In this document: in pieces, positions 1-9,646 of the stretch | How positions within the stretch are numbered: position 1 is the first letter of the stretch | Layout of the letters: the number at the start of each line of letters is the position of its first letter | Assembly: GCA_002049455.2 (NCBI GenBank) | Contig: KV919089.1 | Coordinates: 20,661 to 84,660 of the forward strand | Source of the DNA: Porphyra umbilicalis | Lineage: Eukaryota; Rhodophyta; Bangiophyceae; Bangiales; Bangiaceae | DNA: 64,000 nt | Reading direction: 5' to 3' | Position numbers and translations under genes: made by a program | Notes under the pieces: model-generated | Databases searched by the model: none | What the model was told of the DNA's origin: nothing | Seen by the model: only the letters and a program-made list of their open reading frames with translations

Positions 1-600
1 ATACCAGGCGTGTCGCACGTGGCCATGATCCACTCCTCCTTGTGTCTGTTGACACGCACCTGTTTGCAGGCTCGAACCCGAGCGGGTTTATCTTGCCAGT
101 GGCGGTCCCACGCGCTGTCGTTAAGACAAGCTAAGATCGGCGTTGGCCGAGGTTGCTCTTCCGTGCATCGCACGTGCTCTTGCCAGACGATCTTGCGCAA
201 GCGCGGCAGAATGCCCTCGATGTTTTGTTCAATGAACTCGGTGCCAAGAATGCACGGGACTGACAAGTTGTCGGCAACGAGGAATCGGTCAAATAGACGC
301 ACACCTCCGGTGTCTACATACAGATGTATGGCATACTTCGTCACAAGACGATTGTTGTTTGCATCTCGGATGCGCGGAAGCGTAGACAACTCTTCGGCGT
401 AAGCCATCCAGTTCTAAGGGAGAACACTAGTTCGCACTATGTTCACCCCGGCGCCCGTGTCTAAGACAGGGCGGCAGCTTCGCATTACGCGCAGGCATGG
501 GCCTAACGTGGCTGCGATCTCATAGTGCCGAAGGGCACGACGTAAGAGTCTTGTCACCGTACGCTTTCGCGTTCCGCCGGGCAACCCCCAAGTCGGGCAC
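1..600 (-). pseudogene. pol: Protease start of Pol, copy A (frameshifted, nonsense)
   Basis: This is the first part of Pol, covering the aspartic protease (DTGAG motif near 452-467) that cleaves the Gag-Pol precursor. It aligns with 53450-54050 of copy B. One extra base in a C run (585-589) and a TAG near 412 break the frame. The rest of pol lies outside the window. Confidence 0.8.
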
Positions 601-605
601 CCGGC

Positions 606-2252
606 CTAGACGTTTTTCGAGTCGTCCACGGCGTCGGCCGGATGCTCGACTTCGTCTTCCTCGACGTTACCGTCGGCAAGGGCATGAACGCCGATAGGCG
701 GTTGCCGACGCTCGCGAGGGCGATAAGGCTCGGCACACTGTGCGGCGAAGTGCCCCGGCCTGTTACAGTTGTAACAGATGTCAGCCCGATTGGCTTGAGG
801 GACGGCGGCCCGAGGGGGCGGCGGGGTGCGAACCGGTGTGAACGGTCGTTCCGTCGTCGTCCGCTGGTCTTGTGTCGCGTAAGCGACTTTGATCGCCGTT
901 GGGCGGGTCATCTTGAGTTGCAAACGCAACTTGTTCGTACCATCCCAATACATCTGGGCGGTGGCGACTGTCTCAGACAGGGTTCGGTCGGTGAACTGGT
1001 CGTTCAGTTCCCGTACGTGCGCTTGCACAAGGTCCGAAAGACCAGTGATGAAGACGTCCTTAACGTCTTGGATGTCGAACAAACCGTTCAGGAGGTCGCA
1101 TTGCGTTTTCACGCGATGACCAAAGGCCGTGGGCGCCTCGTTGTCTCGTTGCTTCATCGTAATGATGTCTTGATAGGCGTTAGCCATAGTTGCGTGTGTC
1201 GCATACTTCGAAAGAAGCCAGTTGACGGCATCTCCGTAGGTACGGATGGCGTAACGCTTACGTCCGAGGGTGCTGTTAAGCGCGCCGGAGAAGGCCATCT
1301 TGGCGTTGCCGGCTAGTCGAAAGACCATAACCGGAAGGGCTTGACCGTGCGTCAGCCCAGCCGCGTCGCACGCGCGGCGAAAGGTCGTCAAGAACGTGAA
1401 GATGCCCAAGGGCAGGGCTCCCGTGAATGGCTGTTGCCCATGGAACGCTCCGTCCAAACGTTTGTTGAGACGGTGCGACCGCTGTGCCTCTTTAGGCGTA
1501 TACGTCAGTTGACGGCGGATCAGGAAGTACGTCCTGTAGTCCAGGAGTGTCTTGAAGCGGCTATTAGCCGGGCGGATCACCTTGATCCTATCGGCTTTTT
1601 CAAGTCGCTCCTTCCGTTTGGTTGGGGGCGCGGGGCGCTTGCGCGCGGCCGCGTCCGACTCGCTCGAGCTGTCGCTCGGCGAGGACCCACTTGGGGGCGA
1701 CGGCGGGTGTGGGGGCCCGTGGCCATCGTCCGAAGAGGACGTGTCCGTCGCGTCGGGGTTGTCGTCGTCTGACGACGTCGGGCTTGACCCAGAAGCGGAA
1801 TCGTCGGAAGATGAGGAAAGCGCGGCGTTAGCCGGAGCGTCCTTGCGGACGGACTTGTCCTTAATCACCTTGCTCGTCTTCTTGACGTCCTTGGTCTTGT
1901 CGCCCGACTGGCGGCGAGACTTAGCCACACGGCGTTCCTCCTCATGGGAGTCAACCTCGCGCAGGGCCTCGACGTCGTCGACCAACTTTTCATTGGCTCG
2001 CGCCAGAGACTCGTTAGTCTGTTCTTGGGCCGTTAGGCGTCGCTGAAGTGCTTCAACGGCCGCCTTCAGGCTCTCCACCACCTGCATCTGCCCAGAAGCG
2101 GCTTGATCCGCAGGGATGGGAGGAGTTGGAGCACCGTCCGTTGGGGCGTCGGAGGCGGCAGGAGTGCCTTGTCCCCCGCCCGGCGGCCGGTAGCCAGATG
2201 GCAACTTGCCGTCTCTGGCTCGCCGAGTGCCGCCGGTACCACCAGTAGACAT
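606..2252 (-). CDS. gag: Gag polyprotein of copy A
   Basis: This is a 548-aa Gag of a Ty3/gypsy element, the structural protein of the cytoplasmic virus-like particle. I chose the ATG at 2252 (MSTGGTGGTRR), the start shared by B and C; the open frame upstream is LTR and leader. In order there is a low-complexity N-terminus, a short coiled-coil-like stretch, a Ser/Asp-rich acidic region with many SSSDD runs, a capsid-like region, and one CCHC zinc knuckle near the C-terminus (CYNCNRPGHFAAQC). The TAG stop lies in a likely -1 frameshift window leading into pol. Unlike pol, the gag frame is intact. Confidence 0.9.
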   Translation of the reverse strand: MSTGGTGGTRRARDGKLPSGYRPPGGGQGTPAASDAPTDGAPTPPIPADQAASGQMQVVESLKAAVEALQRRLTAQEQTNESLARANEKLVDDVEALREVDSHEEERRVAKSRRQSGDKTKDVKKTSKVIKDKSVRKDAPANAALSSSSDDSASGSSPTSSDDDNPDATDTSSSDDGHGPPHPPSPPSGSSPSDSSSESDAAARKRPAPPTKRKERLEKADRIKVIRPANSRFKTLLDYRTYFLIRRQLTYTPKEAQRSHRLNKRLDGAFHGQQPFTGALPLGIFTFLTTFRRACDAAGLTHGQALPVMVFRLAGNAKMAFSGALNSTLGRKRYAIRTYGDAVNWLLSKYATHATMANAYQDIITMKQRDNEAPTAFGHRVKTQCDLLNGLFDIQDVKDVFITGLSDLVQAHVRELNDQFTDRTLSETVATAQMYWDGTNKLRLQLKMTRPTAIKVAYATQDQRTTTERPFTPVRTPPPPRAAVPQANRADICYNCNRPGHFAAQCAEPYRPRERRQPPIGVHALADGNVEEDEVEHPADAVDDSKNV

Positions 2253-2482
2253 ACTGGGACCTGAACAAAGTGTTCCGACTTGGCTTACGCCCTGCGCGCC
2301 AACGTCGGAGATCTCAACCGTGATGCCCCCGGCACCACGCCCACAAGTCGATGGCTTACGCCCCGCGCGCCAAGCGACCGTATCGACACCGTCACAAGGC
2401 CACGAGGCAGCGAGAAAGTTCTCGGGGACACCGTGCCGCGAAGCACGATGAAGGCGAGGGTATCCCCTGCTGCTCCACCAAA

Positions 2483-2867
2483 TGTGGTATTGATAACGTT
2501 GGTTCAATTACCAGTGTACTGAGACCGACCGTAGCCAAGCAATAAAGCGAGTTCTATCGCCGTCGCGGCGAGGAAGAAGACCTTATGTTGAAGGGCATCC
2601 GATGGGGAGCCGGGTGGTGCCCACGACGGCGACCCCGGACCCACGGTGGTTTAATACAAACAACGGCACTGGTCGATCGACCATCCGATCAAGCGATCGT
2701 AATGAGTGCCGGCAGACAGATAAGACAGGCAAGCAATAAAAAATAAACAATGCGGAAGTAACCCCCCAAAGGGCGTGCCACAAGCCGAGTCACACACATC
2801 CGTGGATTCGGCCAGTCAAGGGGGCTACTCGTGGCTAATTGCCAATTGGTAGCAGAGGTATGCTACA
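2483..2867 (-). repeat. 5' LTR of copy A
   Basis: The 385-bp LTR reads TGTAGCATA...TACCACA on the minus strand. It matches the LTRs at 24684, 35281, 51185 and 60089, so the ends are set by comparison of five copies. The inner edge (2483) is followed in element direction by TGGTGGAGCAGCAGGGG, a candidate tRNA primer binding site. Confidence 0.88.
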
Positions 2868-3115
2868 CCGCCTGCCACCGACATCCTTTCGAGGTGCGTA
2901 GTTGGCATTGGTCTGTTTTCTGGCACTATGGAATGTATGCATCGTGGTAGTGATCGGCGTCCCCTCCGTCCACACAGACTTATCAGTACCCTAATAACGG
3001 TGCTTCTCTTGGCGTGTTTCTCGGGTTGCCTTGCTCTTTTCATTCCGTGATCCGCTTCTCTGTCATTCTGGTGTTGTTTTGGTTGGGCTATTCCCTCTCC
3101 ACGCAGTCGTCCAAC

Positions 3116-4712
3116 ATGGCTCCCATCCTTCCAGATGTCATCGATGCGCTGCACCACGCTGGTGGTGCCGCGGACGGTGTGGCCATCATTGCCTCGGCTT
3201 TGGCGCAGGTGGAGGCCGTCAACGACCTGATGTCGACCAGCATGGCACACGACGGCGCGCTTCTGTGGGCGTCGAGCGTCCTCATCATGCTCGGCGCCCT
3301 GGAGACGTCGGACGGGAACATGTGGTCTAGACCTCAGGGAGCGCTCCGTTCCATCGTCGGTAGTGTTGAACACGGTGAAGACGTGCCGTGGTCCCCCGCA
3401 GAGCTGCTGGAGCTCTTCGAGCTCGTCGACCTCGTCGAATATCTGCGGGCATGGCAACCGGGCGGCGCCGGCTGCACGGGACCTGGTCGGACGCTTCATC
3501 CAGAAGAGTCTGCGGCAGCACCGTTTTTTTTTGTGATGTGCGCATGACCCCAGAGCACTTTGACGAATTGGTCCAGGTAACCACGCCCCACCTCCCGGAT
3601 TCTACTCGTGGCCCACACGCCATCAATCCTACCTACAGAAGTTTTGCTGTGCTCTTCTGGCTCGCCCGAGGGGGTCGCCAGCGGGTCATTGCACGTGCTG
3701 TGGACGTTGCCGAGTCCACATTTTCGAAGTACTGCACACCGATCTTTTCCGCCATGCTTGCCGGGCTGCCCAAGCCCGTATGGCCCAACCATGCCGAGCG
3801 GCAGGCAATCCGCCGCGACTTCGCCCGTTTGACGGGTGGGAGCCTGTCTGGCTGGTCTGGTCTGTACGATTCCTTTTTTCACTGCCTCGATCTTTCACGT
3901 GTCTTGCTGATGATACTGCTGGCCTGCCTGGCCAATGTATGCGACGAATGTACGCGACGACGGACACGTTCTGGTTATTGTAGGCGAGATGAGAGCCTCT
4001 GACCAGACTCACTCGGACACCAACTGACATCAGGACAAATTATCTTGTACTTTCTCCCGCGTTTCGTGCCCCCGTTCCGTACTCTGTCTTGGTACCAGGC
4101 CATGACCGACCCGGACGTGCATGACCATCCAGTGCGGCCGGGGGAGTATATATTGGGCGACTCGGGCTTTGCCCTGACTGCGTTCCTGGTAGGTTTACTG
4201 CACAGGTGTAGCCATTGTGGGGGGATGAGAGCACGCCACTGCTCAGAGGGATTGGGGGTGGAGGTGTCGGTGGATGCACATGGAAGCAAATAATCACTTC
4301 TCCTGCAGCTCCGCACGTTTGTACTTTCTTCCCACAGATCACTCCTTTCCGAGAAGTAGACATGCATGGCCCCAACATCACCTCAATGCGGCGGTTCAAC
4401 CACATGCATGCAAAGATGAGAGTTGTCGTTGAGAACGCTTTTGGACGATTGAAGGGCAGATGGAACGTTTTGCGCATGATTTGCTCTCATCCCTCTCTGG
4501 CAGCCTCGGTGCAGGAGGTGACGGTCGCTCTCCACAACTTCTTGGAGGAGTGGCGTGGCCGCTATGTCGAGAGCGTGGAGACTGAGGAGGAACATGTGCC
4601 GGAGGCCCCCGAGCCTGTCGAGAGCTACGAGTCGCCTCTTTCTCAAGAGGCTCGTCGGCGCGTTGGACTGGTGAAAGCCCTTGGTCTGACCTGGGTTGAT
4701 GAGGCTCCTTGA
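3116..4712 (+). pseudogene. PIF/Harbinger-like DDE transposase, probably broken
   Basis: This is a PIF/Harbinger (DDE_Tnp_4-like) nuclease that cuts and pastes a DNA transposon. The N-terminal part starts at ATG 3116. The helical domain reads MTPEHFDELVQ then AVLFWLARGGRQRVIARAV then ESTFSKYCTPIFSAML. The second catalytic Asp lies in GEYILGDSGFAL (about 4143-4176). The Glu block is FNHMHAKMRVVVENAFGRLK then GRWNVLRM (about 4395-4480). A phase-0 intron at 4189-4337 rejoins the last two blocks. The frame changes at a run of nine T (3524-3532). The first catalytic Asp region (3860-4050) does not resolve cleanly, because of another intron or decay. A Myb-like ORF converges from 6377, the usual Harbinger partner. 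Confidence 0.82.
4189..4337 (+). other. Intron in the Harbinger-like transposase
   Basis: The intron is 149 bp, with donor GTAGGT directly after the codons for DSGFALTAFL and a pyrimidine-rich acceptor ending CCCACAG. Removing it joins frame 1 to frame 3 exactly and gives DSGFALTAFL-ITPFREVDM, which matches the family pattern of a Gly/Asp block followed by PF/PY. It contains an in-frame stop, so splicing or loss is required. Confidence 0.75.
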
Positions 4713-4849
4713 CTCTTAGTGTATCCGATTCTCGCAGCATTTTTTTTATTGTATCCGTGTAGGGAAGAAAGTCGTGTCTTGAACAATGCGATGGTGCCAG
4801 CGGAAGGAAGAAGCGAACTCGGCACGATGGGTACCGAGAAATGCGGACA

Positions 4850-5070
4850 TAGGGTGGAGGGGGCGTCGGGGGGGGGGGGTCGTAAGGAAAGACCCAATAT
4901 CAGCCGGGCGAGCCGCCAGCACAGTTGGGGGCTGTCTCATCAGAAAAAAATGTAGGTTAGTGGAGAGTGACAGAGGGTGCTGCATGTTGCTGCCTGATAC
5001 TGCCGCATAGCCCTGAGCTCAGTGCACTACGGGGGGGGGGGGGGTGGAGGGAGGGGGGGGGGCATGTCAG
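4850..5070 (+). repeat. Low-complexity G tracts between convergent genes
   Basis: Runs of 10-13 G occur near 4868-4880, 5031-5043 and 5052-5061, in a purine-rich stretch between the transposase 3' end and the Myb-like ORF 3' end. No coding feature is supported here. Confidence 0.7.
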
Positions 5071-5369
5071 CGAGTGCAGGCAGCGCCATGCGACGAGGGT
5101 GGGGGACATTGTCATGGAGAATGGGAGGGGGCTGCAAACAGGGGCGGATGAGAACGCACGTCGAAGATAGTCAGGATATGTCATCACGAGCGGACAAGGG
5201 TTCTCAGAGAGGGCCGGGGGGGTGCTGTCAACGAGGACACGGGAGGCCTGCCAAGGATTGTGCAGTGTTGATGAGTCGAGATGCACAGAAGACCAGGAAT
5301 TCTTATTTTTCCAAGGTAGCCCACGGAAAAAAAAACAGAGGAGATACAGAGAAGACACAGAGGAGATTC

Positions 5370-6377
5370 CTACTCCCGACGAGCCTTCTCGGTAAACGCT
5401 TGAATCATCTCGACAACGCCGGATCGGATATCATGGTCGGTGACGGCGCTAGTAGCCTCCCCGTCACCTGCACACCGACCTGCCTGGCCCGCGCGACCAC
5501 GACCAATCGCGGCCTTATCCTGCTCCATCTTCTGTTTGATGTAATCGCGCAGGACCCCCGCCGCGGTCTCCTTTTTGGTGATCTTGGCGTCCTTCTTTTC
5601 CTCCTCCGCTGCCAACAGGTCTACAGCCTTGACGGTATCGTTGCAGTTGTTGCTGTCCTTGGAGTTGCTGTCGTTGATATCGGCGCTCTGGTCGCCGACG
5701 GCGACGGCGGCCACCTGTGCAGCCGACCGACCCCCCTTAGCGGCAAGGATGGCAGCCGCAGGGCCAGCTCCAAACAGCTCCGGTTCGTGCACGGTCTGTT
5801 CGTTGGAGACGGCGGAGTTCTTGAACGCCGAGCGCGCCATGTCGTAGAGGACAGCGCCACCGAACTTGATAAGAGCGTCCTCGCGTTTCGCCGTGCTGCC
5901 CCCCGTCTGCGCCAGCGCCTTGCGCGTCTCCACATACTTGGAACGGAGGCCCTTGATCTTGCGCTCGACTTGGTCGATGTCGCGGGTGCGCGCCAGCGCA
6001 CGGTCCTTGACGGGCGTCGCCAACACAAAAGCCCGGAGAAGCTTTTCGCCCATAGCCTTCTTGGACTCGGTGGTGCGGGCGGCGCGGAGAGCCGCCTAGT
6101 CCGAGGTGACCGCCGACAGCAGACCCGCGCACTCGCCGGGTGACCAGTTGCGGCCACGAGGCGTGGCAGGCTCCTTGCGCTTGTTCTTGTTCTTGTCGGT
6201 GTTGGAGCGAGCGACATCCAGAGAGGGTGACCCGATAGCGATGCCGTCAGCCTGAGGCGGCGTGGCTTCCGTACAGGGCGTCACGGAAGACGCGGCTGCA
6301 ACAGCAGTCTCCTCAGCGGGGAACTCCACCCGCGCGGCCGCGGGCACCACACCTGTGGAGGCCAGAAGCGGAGCCAT
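5370..6377 (-). pseudogene. Myb/SANT-like DNA-binding protein with in-frame TAG
   Basis: One frame runs from ATG 6377 to the stop at 5370 (335 codons), broken by a TAG at 6096-6098. Residues of about 76-150 look like a Myb/SANT or trihelix fold: RNWSPGECAGLLSAV before the stop, then KKAMGEKLLRAF and DIDQVERKIKGLRSKYVETR after it. A long charged and Ala-rich tail follows (LLAAEEEKKDAKITKKE). In PIF/Harbinger transposons a second, Myb-like protein helps the transposase bind the ends and enter the nucleus. The convergent position next to the transposase fits that role, but the family call is by eye. The TAG may be a nonsense mutation in an old copy. Confidence 0.6.
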
Positions 6378-6429
6378 CGTGGGGTTAGATGAGGTCTGCG
6401 TGGGAAGCTGGGAGATGGGGAGGCGCTAA

Positions 6430-7906
6430 GGGTGGGTGGCTGCTCTTGTGAAGGGGGAGACGCGGTGTGTGCGATGGACAATGAGTTTGCAGGCTCGCCA
6501 ATGCGTTCGCTTCCTATTCATATACACCTTAGCAGCCTCACCGGGTGGCCGACAGGCTTGCTGGCCCGAGGCATGGAGCGCCGGTGGGGAGCGAAAGACC
6601 GTCGCGTGATCGAACGGGTGGGGCGTTGGCGCCAGACGGCGTCCAAAAGGCGGGCTCCTCCATGTATGGGTACCGACTCTTGGGGCGGGCAAGCCTGGAA
6701 TGAAACGCTCGTATTGACAAGTCACTGCTTCTCGCGTCGCAACAAATGGGATACAGGCTTTCGAGACTTACTCATCCATTTAGCTGATGCGCTCTCAGAG
6801 GCTGGAAATGGGGTCATGCATTTGTGTCCCCTTGGCACAAAAAAGCGGAAACCGTGAATCACCCTCAGTACAGCCATTTCAGACCTACTGGCCGGGGTAA
6901 GTCCCCAAGTAGCGTGGTACCGTTTCGCGACGATGTGTGTCGTGGGCTTATTTCTATATATAGACAGAACCATGTTTATATGCTTGTTTCGTCAAGACTG
7001 GGCCTGCTGGGCGATTCATGGGAATCGAAGGAAACGGTGCCGTTGCTGCTGGTACTGTATCCCGACGGGAGCGTTGGTAACCTTGCTTCCAAGGGCTTTT
7101 TCGGGGGGGGGTGGGGCGGTCGTGGTTATCCACTGGGATGGCTTGCTGCAGCCGATGTGCTCAAGAAGCGCTTTGACACAAGGTGGCTGTCGGACAGTTT
7201 CCACTGCAATCTTCTGGGTGCTGCAGCCGCGTTCAGATCGCCTCCGTCTGCCCCCCCCACACTCCCCCCGCGGTGCAGCCGGATGCAACCGCCCTCGTGC
7301 CCATTTGGAACGCGGTCGTCGCCATGGACGGCGGCCGCGCCGAGGGTCGACGGCCCTCGGTCGTGCCGTGCACGCGAGTGGCGTGCCGCCGTGCGCACCT
7401 CTGACAGCCGAGCGGCGGGTGTGTCCGTGCGCTCTCCGCCACAACCGCCCGGGCGTGGGAGAACCGCCACCGCAACCTCTCCGCCACACCCCCCCCCGTA
7501 GCTAGCTACCCACACCGCCACCACGACTGCTTGTGCGCGCGCTTTTCCGCGGCTGTACGCCCACGCGCCTCGCCGCTCCGGCATGCGTGTCACACGCCGC
7601 CGCTCGTCACCATCGCGCACCCGCCCGCCTGACGACCAACCGTCGCCTCCGCGTGCCCGTGTACTCTCGCCGTATCTACGGCACCCGCATTGATCGCTGC
7701 GTCCCTCCACCCTCACACACTCGTGAGCCCCTGTGCTCTGTGTCTCGTTGTGTACCTGTTGTCGCTCCTTCCGATCACCTTGATGTGTCCGTGAGCAGCG
7801 GACTAAGACCCCCCCGGTGCTCGTCAACGGTAATCGGCACTGGCCCTCTGTGGCATCTAGCGCATGCCCGATACTACCTGCATCTACTCTACTGGGTCGT
7901 CTCAAC
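6430..7906. other. Intergenic region upstream of the cyclin gene
   Basis: I see no convincing gene. A TATA-like stretch (TATTTCTATATATAG) lies at 6949-6963, about 950 bp before the cyclin ATG. From about 7200 the DNA becomes C/G rich, with long open frames on both strands that look like compositional artefacts. The last 100 bases before 7907 may be the 5' leader. Confidence 0.5.
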
Positions 7907-9646
7907 ATGTCGGCACCCCACGGGCGACAGCCGTACCGACGGCTATTGTCTGGCGGCGGTAGAGGTACTGGAAGGAGCGGAAATCCTGGCGGCCGCCGTG
8001 GCGGCGGCAGTGGCGGCGGCGGCCGCCCTCGCGCCCCCCCGTCGCCCCCTTCCCCAATGTCCACTTCTCCTGTGGCGACAACGCCACCCGTTCGGGCAGT
8101 CGTGGCGGAGCCCAACGCGCCAAAGCCGCCTCGCTTCCTATCCGACGGCCCGTCCACACCCCCGTCCCCGCCGGCGCGGCGACAGGCCTCTGGTGCTGTC
8201 GCGGTGGAGGGGTCAGCGGGGGGGGGCATCAAGCGGGCGCGAATGGAGATCGCCCAGGAGGGGCGGGCTGGCTGGGGGACGGCGCGGGGAGGGGGTGTGG
8301 GGGGGGGAGGGACTGCAAGAGTGACGGACACAGGCGTGGATGGCAGTGCCACGAGCGACGGTGATGACGGGGACGACAGTGACGAGCATCGGACGGCGTC
8401 CTCGTCGCCGGTCGCCATGGTGGGCACCTTCACTGGAACGGAGGCTGCAAGCTCCGGTGGAAGACGCCGACCGGTTCGTGCCGGCAGTGGCAGTAGCGGT
8501 CGACGCGATGCGGGTGGTGGCGGTGCTGATGGTGGCGGTGCTGGTGGTGGCGGTGCTGGTGGTTGCGGTGCTGGTGGTGGCGGTAGTGGTGGCGGTGGTG
8601 GTGGACGCGGACGCGGTGGCGGTGGCGGTGGGAGTCTCGGTGGTCGTGGAAGTGGCGGTGACAGTGGCGGTCGCCGTGGCGGTCGCCGTGACGTCAGTGA
8701 TAATGGCAGTGGCAGCGGTGGGGGGGGCGATGTTGGGGGCGAGGAGGACTCCCCCCGTCGGCAAGTCGTTCCCGGAGACTACGTTGAAGTGCTCAACGAA
8801 GAGTCGCTCGTGCCCGTCCTGTCCATGGTCCTCAACACGCTGTGTGCAGAGCACACGGCTGCCGCGACTGTGGCCAACGCCGCAGCACGGGCACGGTCAG
8901 AAGACGCCAAGGACACCGCCCGTGCTCTATCTGATGCGGCCATTGCGGCCAGTGACGTGGCGTCGACGGCCGCCCTCAACGCGGTGACGAGCCCTATGCC
9001 CGAACGTCTGTCAATTGCCGCCAACGCGGCGGTGGCGTCCAAGCGCGCGTCGGACCTGGCCAAGGCCGCCAACGCCCGCGCACGCGCGCCGGTCGTGCTG
9101 ATCCCTGTTGATGGCTCGACGCTGCCGACGTGGGAGCAGCGCATCAGCGTCTTTTTTTCGGTGGCCATCCCGGCGGTGGACACGACGTTGTACATGCGAC
9201 GGCTGGTCAAGTATTGCCGCCTATCCCCGACGGTGGTGATTGTGGCGCTGGTACTCTTACACCGAGCGCGCGAGGCGGATGGCCGCCTGGCGGTCAGCGG
9301 GTGGAATGTACACCGGCTCATGCTGACGGCACTGATGGTCTCGTGCAAGAGCGTGGAGGAGCGCACGTACGGTACTGCACACTTTGCGCGGGTGGGGGGC
9401 GTTGGCTCCGTCGCCGAGTTGGTACGCCTCGAGGGCGTCTTCCTGAAGCTCCTCAACTGGCGCGTGCAGGTCAACGGCAAGGTGCTGGGGGTGGCCGAGG
9501 AGCGCCTCCTCGAGCGCTATCATGAGTGCATCGAGCGAGGTCTGTCAGGGACGGCGGCGGCCGCCGCGGTCGTTGCCGCGCGCGAGGAGCGAGCGACACG
9601 GTCGACAGCGGATGCGGCAGACGGGGTGGATGCGGCGCGGCAGTGA
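7907..9646 (+). CDS. Pho80/U-type cyclin with Gly-rich N-terminus
   Basis: This encodes a 579-aa protein that would bind and activate a cyclin-dependent kinase of the Pho85/CDK5 type, in nutrient or phosphate signalling or the cell cycle. The N-terminal 270 residues are disordered, with Gly/Pro-rich, acidic (DGDDGDDSDE) and Gly-rich tandem stretches (8510-8660). An Ala-rich helical segment follows (residues 300-390). The cyclin box is about residues 405-540: SVFFSVAIPAVDTTLYMRRL, KYCRLSPTVVIVALVLLHRA, NVHRLMLTALMVSCKSVEER, ARVGGVGSV then LVRLEGVFLKLLNWRVQV. The HRL, CK and GGV motifs are those of PF08613-type cyclins. The first ATG of the open frame is 7907; the frame is already open at 7817 from GTG. 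No intron is needed. It is the only gene here that looks like ordinary host DNA. Confidence 0.85.
   Translation: MSAPHGRQPYRRLLSGGGRGTGRSGNPGGRRGGGSGGGGRPRAPPSPPSPMSTSPVATTPPVRAVVAEPNAPKPPRFLSDGPSTPPSPPARRQASGAVAVEGSAGGGIKRARMEIAQEGRAGWGTARGGGVGGGGTARVTDTGVDGSATSDGDDGDDSDEHRTASSSPVAMVGTFTGTEAASSGGRRRPVRAGSGSSGRRDAGGGGADGGGAGGGGAGGCGAGGGGSGGGGGGRGRGGGGGGSLGGRGSGGDSGGRRGGRRDVSDNGSGSGGGGDVGGEEDSPRRQVVPGDYVEVLNEESLVPVLSMVLNTLCAEHTAAATVANAAARARSEDAKDTARALSDAAIAASDVASTAALNAVTSPMPERLSIAANAAVASKRASDLAKAANARARAPVVLIPVDGSTLPTWEQRISVFFSVAIPAVDTTLYMRRLVKYCRLSPTVVIVALVLLHRAREADGRLAVSGWNVHRLMLTALMVSCKSVEERTYGTAHFARVGGVGSVAELVRLEGVFLKLLNWRVQVNGKVLGVAEERLLERYHECIERGLSGTAAAAAVVAAREERATRSTADAADGVDAARQ
8510..8665 (+). 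repeat. Gly-coding GGT/GGC tandem repeat inside the cyclin gene
   Basis: Imperfect repeats of about nine bases (GGTGGCGGT) encode GGGGA/GGGAG runs. Length is likely to vary between alleles. It lies in the disordered N-terminal half, well away from the cyclin box. Confidence 0.75.

Larger units (their letters stand above)
1..2867 (-). mobile_element. Ty3/gypsy retrotransposon copy A (family alpha), cut by window edge
   Basis: This is the 5' half of an LTR retrotransposon on the minus strand, with the 5' LTR at the right, then gag, then the start of pol running off the left edge. It aligns throughout with copies B and C. The pol part is damaged in two ways. A run of five C (585-589) replaces the four seen in B and C, shifting the frame just after the gag end. 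A TCG codon of the other copies is TAG near 412-414. Copy A therefore cannot make a full Pol even if the part outside the window is complete. Confidence 0.9.

Noticed and set aside
6949-6963. TATATATA box as the cyclin promoter
   Set aside because: It lies about 950 bp from the ATG with no sign of an intron in the leader; not strong enough to call without transcript data.
7126-8433. 435-codon minus-strand frame over the cyclin gene's 5' half
   Set aside because: It is a shadow of the GC-rich coding strand; no domain, and it overlaps the well-supported cyclin ORF.
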